From the NCBI RefSeq assembly GCF_000143415.4, contig NW_003314305.1, forward strand, positions 500,196 through 564,195: a DNA stretch of 64,000 bases, in the 5' to 3' direction. Below are positions 1 to 10,689 of this stretch, piece by piece. Source of the stretch: Selaginella moellendorffii (lineage: Eukaryota; Streptophyta; Lycopodiopsida; Selaginellales; Selaginellaceae). The notes under the pieces are model-generated. The model was given only the letters and a program-made list of their open reading frames with translations. It was not told the origin of the DNA and ran no database searches. The translations under genes and the position numbers were made by a program. Position 1 is the first letter of the stretch, and every line of letters starts with the position of its first letter.

Positions 1-94
1 TATAATAAAAGGTTTTGAAAATATTTTACATAATAACTTCAATGATATACATATAAATCTTTCAAATTTTTTTAAAAGTGAGACTATAAATTTT

Positions 95-583
95 ATGATA
101 CAATATAGTTTAATTAAGGATACAGAACTTTATTTACAAAATTATTATCCAAAATTTCAATTTCCTTATAATAAATTATATTCCTTTTGCTATTTTGATG
201 TAAGTAGTCTTTATTTTACCAAATCAATACTTTATACTAGTAATTTTTTAGTTTCTTCAAATACTAAAAATGTCTTAATTTTGGAATCAAATTGTAATCT
301 TAAGTTGTATTCAAAACTCTATGTGATTTGGGAGATAAATATATCTAAAAATAATTTATATAATTGTATTTTAGTTTTACAAAACGATGGCAATCTAGTT
401 TTATATCATGGTAAAAGTGTTTTATGGGCTACTAACACATATTGCTTAAAACAACCATTTTGTTTGCTACCAACAATATTTTCTATTCAAAATAATTGTA
501 ATATGGTTCTCTATGAAACTAAATATCCAAATAAAATTTTATGGGCATCAGAAACTTCAAATCATGTTTTATGTTCTTTATAA
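95..583 (+). CDS. GNA-type (B-lectin) mannose-binding-like lectin, 162 aa
   Basis: A single-exon open frame that reads as a bulb-type lectin domain, a beta-prism fold that binds mannose in other plants. Three subdomain motifs are visible. A degenerate one reads ESNCNLKLY. A canonical QxDxNxVxY site reads QNDGNLVLY and is followed by VLWATNT. A third, QNNCNMVLY, has Asn in place of the Asp and is followed by ILWASET. No signal peptide is evident, so a cytosolic/nuclear lectin is possible (inference). The ATG at 95 is the first in frame. Codon use is extremely AT-rich compared with the PPR and cupin next door. The right-arm copy (about 49145-49690) is broken. With one canonical sugar site, mannose binding is plausible but unproven. 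Confidence 0.7.
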   Translation: MIQYSLIKDTELYLQNYYPKFQFPYNKLYSFCYFDVSSLYFTKSILYTSNFLVSSNTKNVLILESNCNLKLYSKLYVIWEINISKNNLYNCILVLQNDGNLVLYHGKSVLWATNTYCLKQPFCLLPTIFSIQNNCNMVLYETKYPNKILWASETSNHVLCSL

Positions 584-596
584 TAATAAAATATAC

Positions 597-2450
597 AATT
601 ATTATTATCTTATATTTTAATTATTAAATAATAATAATAATAATTACTCCTCCAAGTTTTTTTCTTCGTTTTTTTCATGCAGATAAATATGACAAATGGA
701 AATTGTTTGGAGGAGGTATACCTAGGGTGGGTAGTATGGCAAAAAATTATACAAAATTGCAAATTATATAAAATAAAAATGCATGTGTGTTTGAATTATT
801 GTAATATACATATATGACTCACAAAATAATATTTTAAACACAAATTGTTTTTTAAAGATATAGATATGCATTAGTGTTGCCACATATGTATAGCAAGATC
901 ATGCAATTTTTTGTGTTGCATAAATTTTGACTCACATCAGATTTTATGATATATTAGACTTTGGGTTAGGGTTTGCGAGTGTGATTGCAAATTTTGAGTT
1001 CTTTTTGGATATTGTAGGATAAAGTTGCCATTGGTATGTGGTTGAAGCACTTTTGTGACTATGTCAGCAAAATGATATAAGCCTTTAAGCCCAGAAAATT
1101 AGTAAATTGCCACATTATAGTTATGTTCTAGATGTGCATTATTCATACGAATGCAAAACTCATTGGCCATGTAAAGAATTTAGAATGAAAAACATATACA
1201 TTAATGTGTACATTGAAAAAAAATGGATACAAATTGTTTATTTACTTAAGTGCAAATGTTATATTGCAATACTCCTCACTCCTAAACACAATCACTGCAA
1301 AAACCATAAAGTTAAAACAAAAATTTAAAAATTTAAGAAAGAAAGGTTTATATTATTCCTTTGCAACACACTTAAGCATAATAAACCATTATAATGCCAA
1401 AAACCTACACACATGATTAGAAACACCAAAAATTGAAGCAAAACTAAATTACTACAACATGATTCACTTGCTTATTAAAAAGCCATCATACTTAACACCC
1501 TAAACACCCAAAGAAAAGATTTATGCTTGCCTTTCCACTCCAATTGATTGTGTTCATTTTCGTGTCAATCAATCACTACCTAGATTAATGCATCACATTG
1601 CAAACAAGTTGCAAAAAATAAAAGGCATTTGTAAGAGCAATCAAAATATAGTGCTTATATTAGAGCATACTAAAATTGAAATAAGCCTCCAAGTGGCAAA
1701 AGATAAAGTATAGTTGCACAAAATGAGAGGTAAATAGTGTGCTTACAAAGGAGGAGAGAAATTGTCATAATCAGGAGATTATAAACTTCTATTTAATGAC
1801 ACAAAAATAAAGAGAAAAAAACCTCACTAAATTTATAATGATGTTATGTTGTATGAGATGACATGGCATCAATCTTGCATGGCAATCTGAGGTGTCATAC
1901 CCCATGCATACATGGCATATTCCATGATAATGCACATAATCAAGTTTTGATCATTTATATAACAATTTAAAAGTGATTGTGTGCATAATATTTTTGCAAC
2001 TTTTCCATGATTTGTCCTTGATCTATGGCAATGAATATGCATGCATTATATATTTACACATGTGCAGATTAATTTTTTTTGTTTTAAGTTCACTCTCTTG
2101 ACATCTACCAACTTATAATAAATAAGTTTTTTTAGAGCTAAACAGAATAATATTGACTAAATTTCTTGTCTAATAGACAATTTATCATACTGACCTTTTT
2201 CGTGTATTAAATAGTACCTCCCTCCAAAATAAATTTTAGATGAAAAATCATTTATCCTCTTTTAGCTCTCTTCTCAATAGCTGCAGCAGTAGACTGATTA
2301 ATAAGGATTTGAATGTTTAATATAACAAGGAAAATCTCAAGACTTCAAATCCACTGCCACTTGATATATTCTTAGAATATTCATTATTTTTATCATAAAA
2401 CTATACACACTTTGGGCAAATGAAAAGAAGAATGACTTGTGTTGTTGTGT
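597..2450. other. AT-rich stretch unique to the left arm, no gene seen
   Basis: The right arm joins the sequences flanking this stretch directly: the lectin 3' end runs straight into the TTATTGACAAT-type sequence. This is therefore an insertion in the left arm or a deletion in the right. Only short ORFs of 74 codons or fewer occur, with no recognisable domain, and no terminal repeats were identified. Confidence 0.6.
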
Positions 2451-3089
2451 TATTGACAATAAGTAGTTGTCATGCTATTGTGTTAAATTTTTTAACTTTG
2501 CATTTGCAAACCCAAATGGTTATTTAAGGCATCAAGCTGTAACATTAACAAAAGAGAAGCTGGAACTCTGCAGATTTAAACTTCACCTTTTCAGGTCTCA
2601 AGCTAATGTAGAGGAACCATATACACTTTGCAACGGATTTGCCTCAAGCAAATGGAGGTGCTCATATACTTGGATTTGGCCAAAGCCATGAAGGATTCTT
2701 CATGTCCAGAAACGACTGAAGGCTTGGACGGTGTAGTTCCTCGTGAGTACTTTGAGAAAATCGTGTTCGTCACAAAAATGTATTGTATAAATTGAATTAG
2801 TAAACTAATGTATTCTGCCTTTGATCGAATGCGGGACACGGTTTAGTGAGATTCTATGCTACATGAACAAAATGTTTGATCACCAAGAGTGGGTATTTAG
2901 AAGAAACTGAACATATATTTAATTCTATGCTAGGCTATGCTAGCAAGTTTTTCTTGTTGTTTAGAAGACGCTGACAAAAAATAAAAAATAAAAAAATAAA
3001 ATCGCATTTTCAGCAGAATTTGTCCGACATAATGCTTGAAGACTCTGAAGACTGGGAGACATGAAACGAAACGGGAGAGCTTTCATGCA
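2451..3089 (+). pseudogene. Intergenic DNA with a decayed PPR fragment
   Basis: This stretch is homologous to 48757-49140 of the right arm. There the minus strand reads a PPR-like stretch (NTYTKSGYLEEAKHIFDSM). Here the equivalent plus-strand sequence has stops and frame changes, so it is only a relic. The rest up to 3089 is the 3' flank of the PPR gene and shows no other gene. Confidence 0.4.
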
Positions 3090-5507
3090 TCACAACGGCC
3101 ATTCTTGCTCCGCGACAAGCGTAGCGTCTCCACTCCTGGATTCCACTCCGCGAGTGCCTGTAATGGTAGTCCAAGTTACCTCGTTAGCTTCAAAGTTCCA
3201 GCTCTTCGTCATACCTTGAACCAGCGCGAGAGTTTCTTCCCGCTGGTTTGCTCTGCTGAGAAGATCGACAACGCAGTGGAAGTGTTCCACTTCGGGGACG
3301 ATGCCGTATCTGGATGGCATTTCGTGGAAGAACTTCTTCCCTGCCTCGACGAAACCAGCATGGCTGCAGCTGGTTAGAACTGCGAGAGCTGTGATACCAT
3401 TCGGTTTGATGCCAGAGTTTACCATCTCGTGAAACAGCGTCAGCGCTTGGCTTGCGTCCCCTTGCCTGCTGTATCCGGCGATCAGCGCACTCCAGGCCTC
3501 GTCACCATCTCCCGGTAGGGAGTCAAATACCTGGCGAGCGGAAACCATGTCTCCCGCTTTGCCGTGAAAGTCAACCAGGGATCCAGCCAAAACTCCATCT
3601 TCCTCAAAGCCTCCACGGTAGATCAGAGCCTTGACTTCGCTCCCAAGGTCTAGACTGGAAGGAATACTGCTGCTGCAAGCTTTCAGCACCGCGACGTACG
3701 TTGATGCGTTTGGTCGGCAGCCTTCGCGTCTCATCCTGTGGAACAGCCTCAAAGCTCGTCTAGCATCGCCATTCTCCGCGAAGCCCAGGATCAAAACGTT
3801 CCACGAGACCACGTTGCGAAGCTGGCCGGTATTGCTCGAGAAAACTTTGCTGGAATCCGCCAGACTCCCACACTTGGCGTACGCATCGATCAAGCTGCTC
3901 GTCATGTAAGCGTCCCACTCGGACGCTTCCAACTTCGTCACAGCTTCACAATGAACAGCCATGGTGATTTCCAATGCTCTCATTCGATCGCTTTCCTTGT
4001 TCTTAGCTGCGAGACTGCCGCAAGCCTTGAAAGCCGCAACGACTGTCAAGCTCGTTGGAGAAACACCTTCGCACAAGAGAGCCTCAAACAGCTCTAGAGC
4101 AGCCTCACTTTCGTCGTTCTGTGCGTATCCCGAGATCACTGCGTTCCAGATAACAACGTCGCGATGCTTCACACGGTCGAAAACTCTGCGAGAATCGGCC
4201 ATGCTCCCACACTTCCCATACATGTCGACCAAGCAGTTTGCCACGTACAAGTCTTCCAGATCAAAGCCTCGCTCTGATACCAGAGAATGTACCGCCATTC
4301 CTGCTTCCAGCGAACTCAGCTTCACGATCTTCCCATCGACTTGCCTTCCCTGTTCTTGAGTCGAGAGGGTACAACAAGCCTTAAGCGCAGCCACCAAAGT
4401 CAGCCTGTCCTGTACGCAGCACCGAGAGTGTAGCAAATCTCCAAAGAGTTGAAGGGCCATCTTTCCCTCATCGTTCTCAGAATAGCCCAGGATGATCGTG
4501 TTCCAGGAAACCACATCCCGGCGCTGCATCTTATCGAAAACTCTCCTCGCATCCACCATGCTTCCACAGTTTGCGTACATGTTGAGAAGAGCGTTGGCCA
4601 CGAATATATTTGAGTCACATCCCAGTCTCTCGGCCGTGCCGTGGATCGCCACACCCGTGACTAGAAACCTGAGCTTCTCCTGTGGATTCCGAGCTTCTTC
4701 CTTGGCTGCGAGATTGCTACAGGCCTTGAGAGCAGCAACAACACTCCAGCTATCGAGTTGACAGCCTCGGGACGACACCATCTTCGTAAACATCTCGAGA
4801 GCTAGCTCCTCGCTCTCACCACCCTGTGCGTAGCCGAGCATCAAAACGTTCCACGAGACCACATCCCGACTTTTCATCCTGTCGAAAACCTCTTGAGCAA
4901 GCACCATGCTCCGGCACTTCACGTACATGTCGATGAGAGCATTCCCCACGTAGCCGTTGCGATGGATAGCATCTATTCCCATCCCAGCCTCGGCTTGACG
5001 ATGAACTTCTATGCCTCGTTGCAGCGAAAAAACTTTCACCATCCTCCCATCAACTTTCCGGCCTTCTTCGGCAGCTGCGAGAGTGGAGCACGCAGCGAGC
5101 GCAGCGGCAAAAGTTCGTGAGTTTGCTCCGCAGCACTGTTGCATCGATCGAAAGAGCTGCAAGGCCACCTCGGCCTCGCCATTCTCCGCATAGCCCAAGA
5201 TCAAAGCGTTCCAGCACACTGCGTCGGGGCGAGGAATCCTGTCGAAGGCCTGCTGTGCTTCCACCACGCTACCACACTTCATGTACATCGCCACCAAGCT
5301 ACTGGCTACGTGAGAGTCCGAATCCACACCACTTTCTCTCGCGTTCGCGTGGATTTGCCGGCCACTTTCGACGTCTCTAGCTCTGGAGCACGACTTTAGC
5401 GCCGCGAGGCAAGCGCTTCTCTCGAGCTGATGAGCGTTGCCGGTAGTACCATAAGTTCTCGTATCGCCTGTGAGAACTTTAGGATCCAGCGACGTCCTGG
5501 ACAGCAT
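3090..5507 (-). CDS. PLS-type pentatricopeptide repeat protein, about 805 aa
   Basis: An intronless plant PPR protein of the PLS subgroup. Such proteins bind organellar RNA in a sequence-specific way and act in editing, splicing or stability in mitochondria or plastids. Repeated WN-x-I/L-I-x-GYAxNGE-type motifs recur along the whole length (for example CWNALILGYAENGE, SWNTIILGYSEND, IWNAVISGYAQND), each followed by ALxLF. Downstream of the last repeat, a VTWTTI stretch is the start of an E-like region, but it ends within about 25 residues, so there is no full E or DYW deaminase domain. The first in-frame ATG is codon 7 of the open frame (MLSRTSLDP); a TAG lies upstream. The right-arm copy (46408-48756) is inactivated, so this is the surviving copy of the pair. 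Confidence 0.88.
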   Translation of the reverse strand: MLSRTSLDPKVLTGDTRTYGTTGNAHQLERSACLAALKSCSRARDVESGRQIHANARESGVDSDSHVASSLVAMYMKCGSVVEAQQAFDRIPRPDAVCWNALILGYAENGEAEVALQLFRSMQQCCGANSRTFAAALAACSTLAAAEEGRKVDGRMVKVFSLQRGIEVHRQAEAGMGIDAIHRNGYVGNALIDMYVKCRSMVLAQEVFDRMKSRDVVSWNVLMLGYAQGGESEELALEMFTKMVSSRGCQLDSWSVVAALKACSNLAAKEEARNPQEKLRFLVTGVAIHGTAERLGCDSNIFVANALLNMYANCGSMVDARRVFDKMQRRDVVSWNTIILGYSENDEGKMALQLFGDLLHSRCCVQDRLTLVAALKACCTLSTQEQGRQVDGKIVKLSSLEAGMAVHSLVSERGFDLEDLYVANCLVDMYGKCGSMADSRRVFDRVKHRDVVIWNAVISGYAQNDESEAALELFEALLCEGVSPTSLTVVAAFKACGSLAAKNKESDRMRALEITMAVHCEAVTKLEASEWDAYMTSSLIDAYAKCGSLADSSKVFSSNTGQLRNVVSWNVLILGFAENGDARRALRLFHRMRREGCRPNASTYVAVLKACSSSIPSSLDLGSEVKALIYRGGFEEDGVLAGSLVDFHGKAGDMVSARQVFDSLPGDGDEAWSALIAGYSRQGDASQALTLFHEMVNSGIKPNGITALAVLTSCSHAGFVEAGKKFFHEMPSRYGIVPEVEHFHCVVDLLSRANQREETLALVQGMTKSWNFEANEVTWTTITGTRGVESRSGDATLVAEQEWPL

Positions 5508-5879
5508 AGCGAATGGTTTTGTCACTAGGATAAAAAATGTTTGGCTCTACCTTCCAGCATCAAAGCATTCGAAATTCTTCCTTCGTTGATTCGAGACATC
5601 GTGAAGAGAGTGTTTGCTCCTGTTCTTTCCATCCCGTTTGTTCTAGAGTTTGGCAATCCCCGATGATAGAAATCATGTCCTGAACTCCGTCCTACATTGC
5701 CGAGAATCTCATTCTAGCAGCTTACCGGATCGGCCAGGGCGAAGCAGCGCCCTCGCGCGCGAGATGCGATGCGATGATAAACCCTAGAATTTATTTGGAA
5801 TCAATGAGCTTTGAATACTTTTATTGCGCATTGCCAGAGTTGACTCTGTATTGACTTGCATTGACTAGGTGGGCTCATC
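5508..5879. other. Spacer between PPR 5' end and cupin 3' end
   Basis: PPR leader and cupin 3' flank. It matches 46044-46407 of the right arm with small indels. No ORF or RNA gene is seen; it presumably holds the PPR promoter. Confidence 0.5.
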
Positions 5880-7167
5880 TTATTTGGGTGGGAAGAAGAT
5901 GGCGTCGTTTGTCCTGCGAGGCCGCAGCTCCTTCTCAACTCCATCTTCCACGTTAAAAGCCGCGCAAATCGTTTTGGGCGACAAGCTCTTGATCACGCCA
6001 GTTCTTCCAGCGAGATGAGAGAACACTGGCCTGTTTTTCCAGCAAAAAATTGGGTCGATCAGAACCTCTGAAGGAAAAGAAGAGAACTTACTTCTCGGTG
6101 GTGATGATCGAGAACCATTCCATTCCATTTTCTCCTGCTCGCTTTGAGACGACGTGGAATCGTGGGACGATAAACAGGCAGCCGGGCTCCAGCATATGAT
6201 CAATAACTCTCTCGCCATTTTGGTTCACGACTTGGACTCGACCGCTTCCACGGACAATGTAAGTGACTTGGTACGCGGAGTCGGGCTGGCGAGCACATCG
6301 CATGCTGCAAGAAATTCACGAATGTGATTATAAGATCCAAGTGATCAGCTAAAACTTACCGGATCAAGCTTGACGAGATCAGCACCAAGACCGACGTGCT
6401 TGAAGATCGGCAAGCTATCGCTGGAAACAACGGAAACTCTGCCTCCGTTTTTTATATCCACGTCGAGCTTTGCCTCCTCGCAGTTGTAAGCAAACTCTCC
6501 ATAGGGAGAGTTGCTCAAATCGGTTGTCTCCGGTATACAAATGCCTTCCTTGAGCAAAACAATCCTCTCCTCCTTCTGGCTATGGAGCAAAGTATTCACC
6601 GTTTCTTCTGGGACATCCCATGCTTGGGCGATGAAGTCCGGAGTATACCTTTGAGAAGTCCACCGCTACCAGGACCGACCAGGAAGAAATCCTACAAGCG
6701 GATTGATTTATCAGTGTGTCACAACAAGACCAAAAAAAGAAAAAAAGAAAATCCAAGAAGAACTTACAGTGAATTCTCCAGCTTTGAGGCTTTTGCTCGT
6801 GTCTGCGAGACACAAAACACTAAACTTCGAAGTGCCAGAGTTAAACCACCAGTTGACAGTGCCGTGAGGAACAGACGCATCCGCCGGGACTCTCCGCAAA
6901 AGTCAGTCCTACTTTACCATTCCTGGACGAAGACCGGAATTTAGCATGCATGAGAAAAAAATTCACATCCTAGAAAATCAATCGCTTACCTTCGAGCACA
7001 TAAAAGATCTGATTAGAATCGGCGATTTCGGCGACCCCAACCCGAGCTTCCTTCAACATCTTGGAGTGGGCGCTGAGCCAAAACTCGTAATTCCCGCCAT
7101 CGTTGGCGCAGAATCTCGCATTGGGAGATTGTGGCGTGAGATCGACATCCAGATGAGCTGCGGGCAT
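5880..7167 (-). pseudogene. Bicupin (At1g07750/At2g28680-like) pseudogene, left copy
   Basis: This is the duplicate of the intact gene at 44668-46043. Exons on the minus strand are 6990-7167, 6768-6922, 6360-6692, 6092-6304 and 5880-6030, with splice sites retained. Compared with the right copy, exon 1 has lost 36 nt (in frame). Exon 2 has lost 1 nt right after the acceptor, which brings a TAG into frame five codons on (G-M-V-K-stop), and a further 29 nt that removes the VKKGDAIA-type turn. Exon 3 has a +1/-1 pair. Exon 4 has lost 8 nt, a frameshift. With these lesions no full bicupin can be made. Confidence 0.88.
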
Positions 7168-7375
7168 CGCAAGAACAAACCATGAAGAGACACAGCTATT
7201 CATATAAAGGACGTCGACAACGGACGGTTGGGATTCCTCGCGACAGCCTTAACCTAACCGCTAAACGTGAATTTAATTACCAAAATGTTCTATAGAATAA
7301 GCCACTGTCCTTTCCGTATTATTTGAAAAATCATATTCCATGATATCGAGCGATCATTTTCTATTCACGTTGTAA

Positions 7376-8810
7376 TCGTATCCAGACGGGGAGTACGTCC
7401 ATGGGAACGCTGCCGGATGTGAGAGTTCACACTTTCACAACTCGATTGTTTCTCCACTTTGACCATATACCAAGCTTGCAGAATGATCGGAGCAAAACAA
7501 CCATTTCTCATATTTGCAATGCCATCCTTCTTGGAAACACAAGCTCCAGCTTGATATATCTCATCTCTGGTAGCAGTATTCTGGTTAAAGAGTTAAACAT
7601 TCCAAACTTCAAGACTTACCGATGTACATTCCACTCTCAAAACCGTAGCCAGAGTCCTTAATCCTTGAAGTCGTTGGAAGCCATGCTCGGTTTGAGTTTC
7701 ATCAGAGTCATCAATAGTCCTGCCGACACATTTAAGACAAAACAAAAAAGATGAAAGATAATTAATCAGAGCCACAAGGTTCCAAAAATGTGGAAAGAAT
7801 AAGATTTACTTCAGCGTCAGCTAGTAAGCTCTCAAGATGATCATCATCGCCTCCAGCTAACCTTGGCGTTCCACTTTGATAATGCATTATCATTTCATAA
7901 ACTTCATGAGGTGATATAGCAACCCTTGGAGTAGTATTTTGTTTTATGATTTTGTAAAGGTCCAGCGTTAACGCTCCATGCACCATGATTCCTCCAGCTC
8001 TGTAAGAACTGCTTGGATACACAAGGAAACGCACTCATGAATTCAATAGAATTGTTGAGACTTACACTGCAGCGTCCAGTGATGTGTCAATAATCTCTTC
8101 CATGGCAGCACGCAAAGCATCCGGATCCAGGGATTTGTTGTCCCCAATCTTGTCACCAGCAATAGCAGTCGCCACTTCCTCAAGCACTCGAACAAATGGT
8201 TTCTTGCAACAAAACAACTGTGGTTGTGTTTGCTGGGAAGGACATCAATCTTTCGCTGCTTACTTCTTAGATCGCAACAAGATATCACAAGATCGACAGA
8301 CGAAGCTGGATACATGCCAAAAAATGCAGCTTTGATCCTGGCATTGATAATGTTGCGAACGTCCTTCTCGGTCCAGGCTAGAGCACTGTCTCCAGCAACG
8401 ATTCGGATCAAGCTCTGGAAGAAGAGTCGCATAAACCGGAGCCACACATTCTCACGTTCGGCAGCATAAACTCCTCGCGAGGCAAGTACAACAGACCATG
8501 GATGTATTCCCCATCTGGATACGTACCAGACGAGTCCTTTGAATACTTCGCAGAAAAGTAGTTCATCTTTTAAGCTTTTTGCTGAAGTTATACTTCTCGT
8601 TGGTACTGCAAGAGATCAATCAGAATGACAACCAAAAAGCTCAAAGGAAACACACAATCTACTCACCTTTGCTGCAAAAATATTGGAGCAAAACGAGCCT
8701 TCTTCATATTTGCAATGGCATCCTCCTTGGAAACACGAGCTGCAGCTTGATAAATCTTACCTCTTTAGCAAATTCTGGTTAAAGAACAAACCAATTGGCA
8801 TGCTAGCAAA
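7376..8810 (-). pseudogene. Gene X, left copy: unrecognised multi-exon gene, fragmented
   Basis: I do not recognise the family. Exon-like pieces with matching splice sites can be aligned with the right arm. Reading leftwards they are A' (about 8640-8760, ARVSKEDAIANMKKARFAP), B' (about 8225-8610, DGEYIHGLLYLPREEF and SLIRIVAGD), C (about 8066-8205, DPDALRAAMEEIIDTSLDAA), D (about 7808-8000, GGIMVHGALTLDLYKI and HEVYEMI) and E (about 7610-7735). These are followed by a second A-like piece (7434-7610) and a short B-like piece at 7376-7433 lying in the opposite orientation. B' has a frameshift relative to the right copy, and E has lost part of its exon. The A-B-C-D-E-A-B order suggests a tandem duplication of a gene of about 1.2 kb. 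Confidence 0.55.
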
Positions 8811-9231
8811 AGCGAGTTCAAGTACTGATCTTGTTAATTTTGCACATGGTTGAAAGGTGAAGAGAAATGCAAAAGCTACGATGGACAAGGATGACTCGAA
8901 GGATAGTCATATATAATATTATAGATATATATACATGGTCAAGAGACACGCCTCTAGCCTACACCTGGATCAGTGAAGTGGCACTATTGCCACCTAAGAT
9001 CATGTTATAGAAAGTGTATACTTCGACAAAAGAGCTGTCCATTTCGACAGTGCTGGGCTTTGTGCACGAAACCACTATGCTGGTGAGCCACTACAATGTG
9101 TGGCCATTCCTCAATTGCAAGTAATACTCCACACACTGCTTGGAGAACTTGTCTAGGACCAGCTTGGGAAGCTCTGGAAGCCAATGTTTCATGGCTAGCA
9201 GCTGTGTTTATTGCTCAAAGCCCCTTTTCAT
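8811..9231. other. Spacer with no gene seen
   Basis: Between gene X and the protease pseudogene there is AT-rich then mixed sequence without a domain-bearing frame. It probably includes the 5' flank of gene X and the 3' flank of the protease. Confidence 0.4.
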
Positions 9232-10637
9232 ATAAGTTTGCATGGGTAAAAGATGGTAATTCCACACTTGCCTTTTGGGCAGCAAATGTGGAAGAACTTA
9301 CATGGAGCCCAGTAACAGCAACATTCTTCTCCTGCCTTGCCTAGTTGCGTATAGCAGCGTTGCCTTGGCGGAGGCAGTGGTGGAGATGGTGAAGGTGGCG
9401 GTGGAGACGGTGAAGGTGGTGGTGGTGGTGGAGGAAAATGTGACGGAGGGGGCCCTAGCTCTGTGGGATAAAACACGTTTATGTAAATCCACACCGTCCA
9501 CCAAAGATATTCGAATTGCGTTCTAGTTTCATGTATCCATTCTCCCCCCACTCAGTTCCCCACGAATTTTTTATGATCCAATATTTGTCTCCATTTTCGG
9601 AACCATAGCCCACAACCAGCACTGATAAACTTCCAGATTCGGCACAGGGTCCTTTGTAAATCCCCTAGGACGGATTAGGCACGTCATTAGTCAATGTGAT
9701 CATAGACTTGGATTAGAACAAACTTACTCCAGCATAGCTCTTGAACTCGGCCTTTGAGCCATCGATAACAGCAGTCAGTGGCTGATTGCGTACTGCCTTC
9801 AACATGTTTCTTTCGATTGCTTTGTCTGTTCCTTCAATGCTCTCAAATTCTTTTAGAGAAACTTTGCCTTGTTTTTCCTGCAAATTCGCAAAGCTTCTAA
9901 TAGCGGCATTGTAATAAATTCATACCTTCTGCTTGCAAGCCCCAGCTTCCCCAACAAAGGGATAATCAGCTGCTGCTGCAATGCTATGAGTCCGTGCGTA
10001 TTCGAAAGCGTCACTGGGAAAGCCACTTCTGCATCCCTTGGCTTTCTTAGTGCAATCTAGAAACTCCTGCGCTGAAAAATTAGCTAGACCTCCAAAGAGT
10101 ATCTTATTGAGACTTGAGAGTGAGTCTCCTGTTGCAAAAGCCCAAGTACCTCCTGTAAGGAAAACTATTATTTAAAAAAGAAATTCATCAACATACCCAG
10201 ACAGGATCCAACGTTTTTAATAGGAGTGATCGCACCCCTCTCCCTCCAGTCAAAAGATTCGAGACTTTTAGAGTCACCATCAGCAAAATCGTCTAGAAAG
10301 GATGTGGCTACAGGGAACCTAATGTCATTGACACCGAGGGACATTTTCGTTTCAAACTCGTCACTACTGATGTCTGAAATTGATTCAGGCCCAGGGTGTA
10401 TGAGGACACAAGACTGTTGGCATTGTGATCTAATACCATTTGGAGGTTTTTCTTGAAGATTTCATATCTTCTAGCCTCCTCCTCCTGGGATGAATACCCC
10501 TTGTTGTGATAGAGACGCCATCTATCAAAGAGTGGCCTCACAAGCTGCTCGGATGGGAGCTCCAGAGCTGAGAATTGGAACTGTTGAGTCACTTGCAAAA
10601 CGAAAACCAGCAAAAGGAAGTAGGGGTAGGGAGCCAT
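9232..10637 (-). pseudogene. Papain-family cysteine protease with granulin tail (RD21-like), inactive
   Basis: A C1A protease layout is visible: signal peptide (MAPYPYFLLLVFVLQVTQQF), I29 prodomain with YEIFKKNL and YTLGLNQF, mature domain from SFDWRERGAITPIKN, a Pro-rich linker, then a Cys-rich granulin domain (RQRCYTQ, EECCCYW, ICCPKGKC). Exons are about 10197-10637, 9926-10152, 9728-9876 and 9232-9664. A 1-nt loss after NQF shifts the prodomain frame (DISSDEFETK continues in another frame). A second shift follows GGRCGFT, before the linker. The active-site Cys is replaced (GSC-LGG-TWAF instead of GSCGSCWAF), and the catalytic His region is deleted ([12 protein letters not shown] instead of LDHGVxxVGYG); the Asn (KNSWG) remains. 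It is certainly not an active peptidase. Confidence 0.85.
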
Positions 10638-10665
10638 TTTGCAATGTGCACCGTTTTAGAGTAGA

Positions 10666-10680
10666 GGAATTTATATTGAC
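10666..10680 (-). promoter_or_regulatory. TATA box of the protease pseudogene
   Basis: The minus strand reads CAATATAAATTCC about 30-40 nt upstream of the ATG at 10637, consistent with a relic core promoter. Confidence 0.45.
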
Positions 10681-10689
10681 TGTCTTCAC

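Larger units (their letters stand above)
1..8166. repeat. Left arm of large inverted duplication
   Basis: Read on the minus strand, this segment matches about 43291-49760 read on the plus strand, gene by gene and base by base over long stretches: lectin, PPR, bicupin and gene X in mirrored order. It continues off the left edge of the window. The inner homology limit is inside gene X, where both copies share the run around GCTATTGCTGGTGACAAG (8149-8166 here, 43291-43308 there). The left arm carries about 1.85 kb (about 597-2450) that is missing from the right arm. Confidence 0.9.

Noticed and set aside
1107-1416. Two overlapping small plus-strand ORFs
   Set aside because: AT-rich, no recognisable motif, and located in DNA absent from the right arm.
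3452-5399. Plus-strand ORFs opposite the left PPR gene
   Set aside because: Antisense frames of a GC-rich coding sequence; the minus-strand PPR frame has the repeated motifs.
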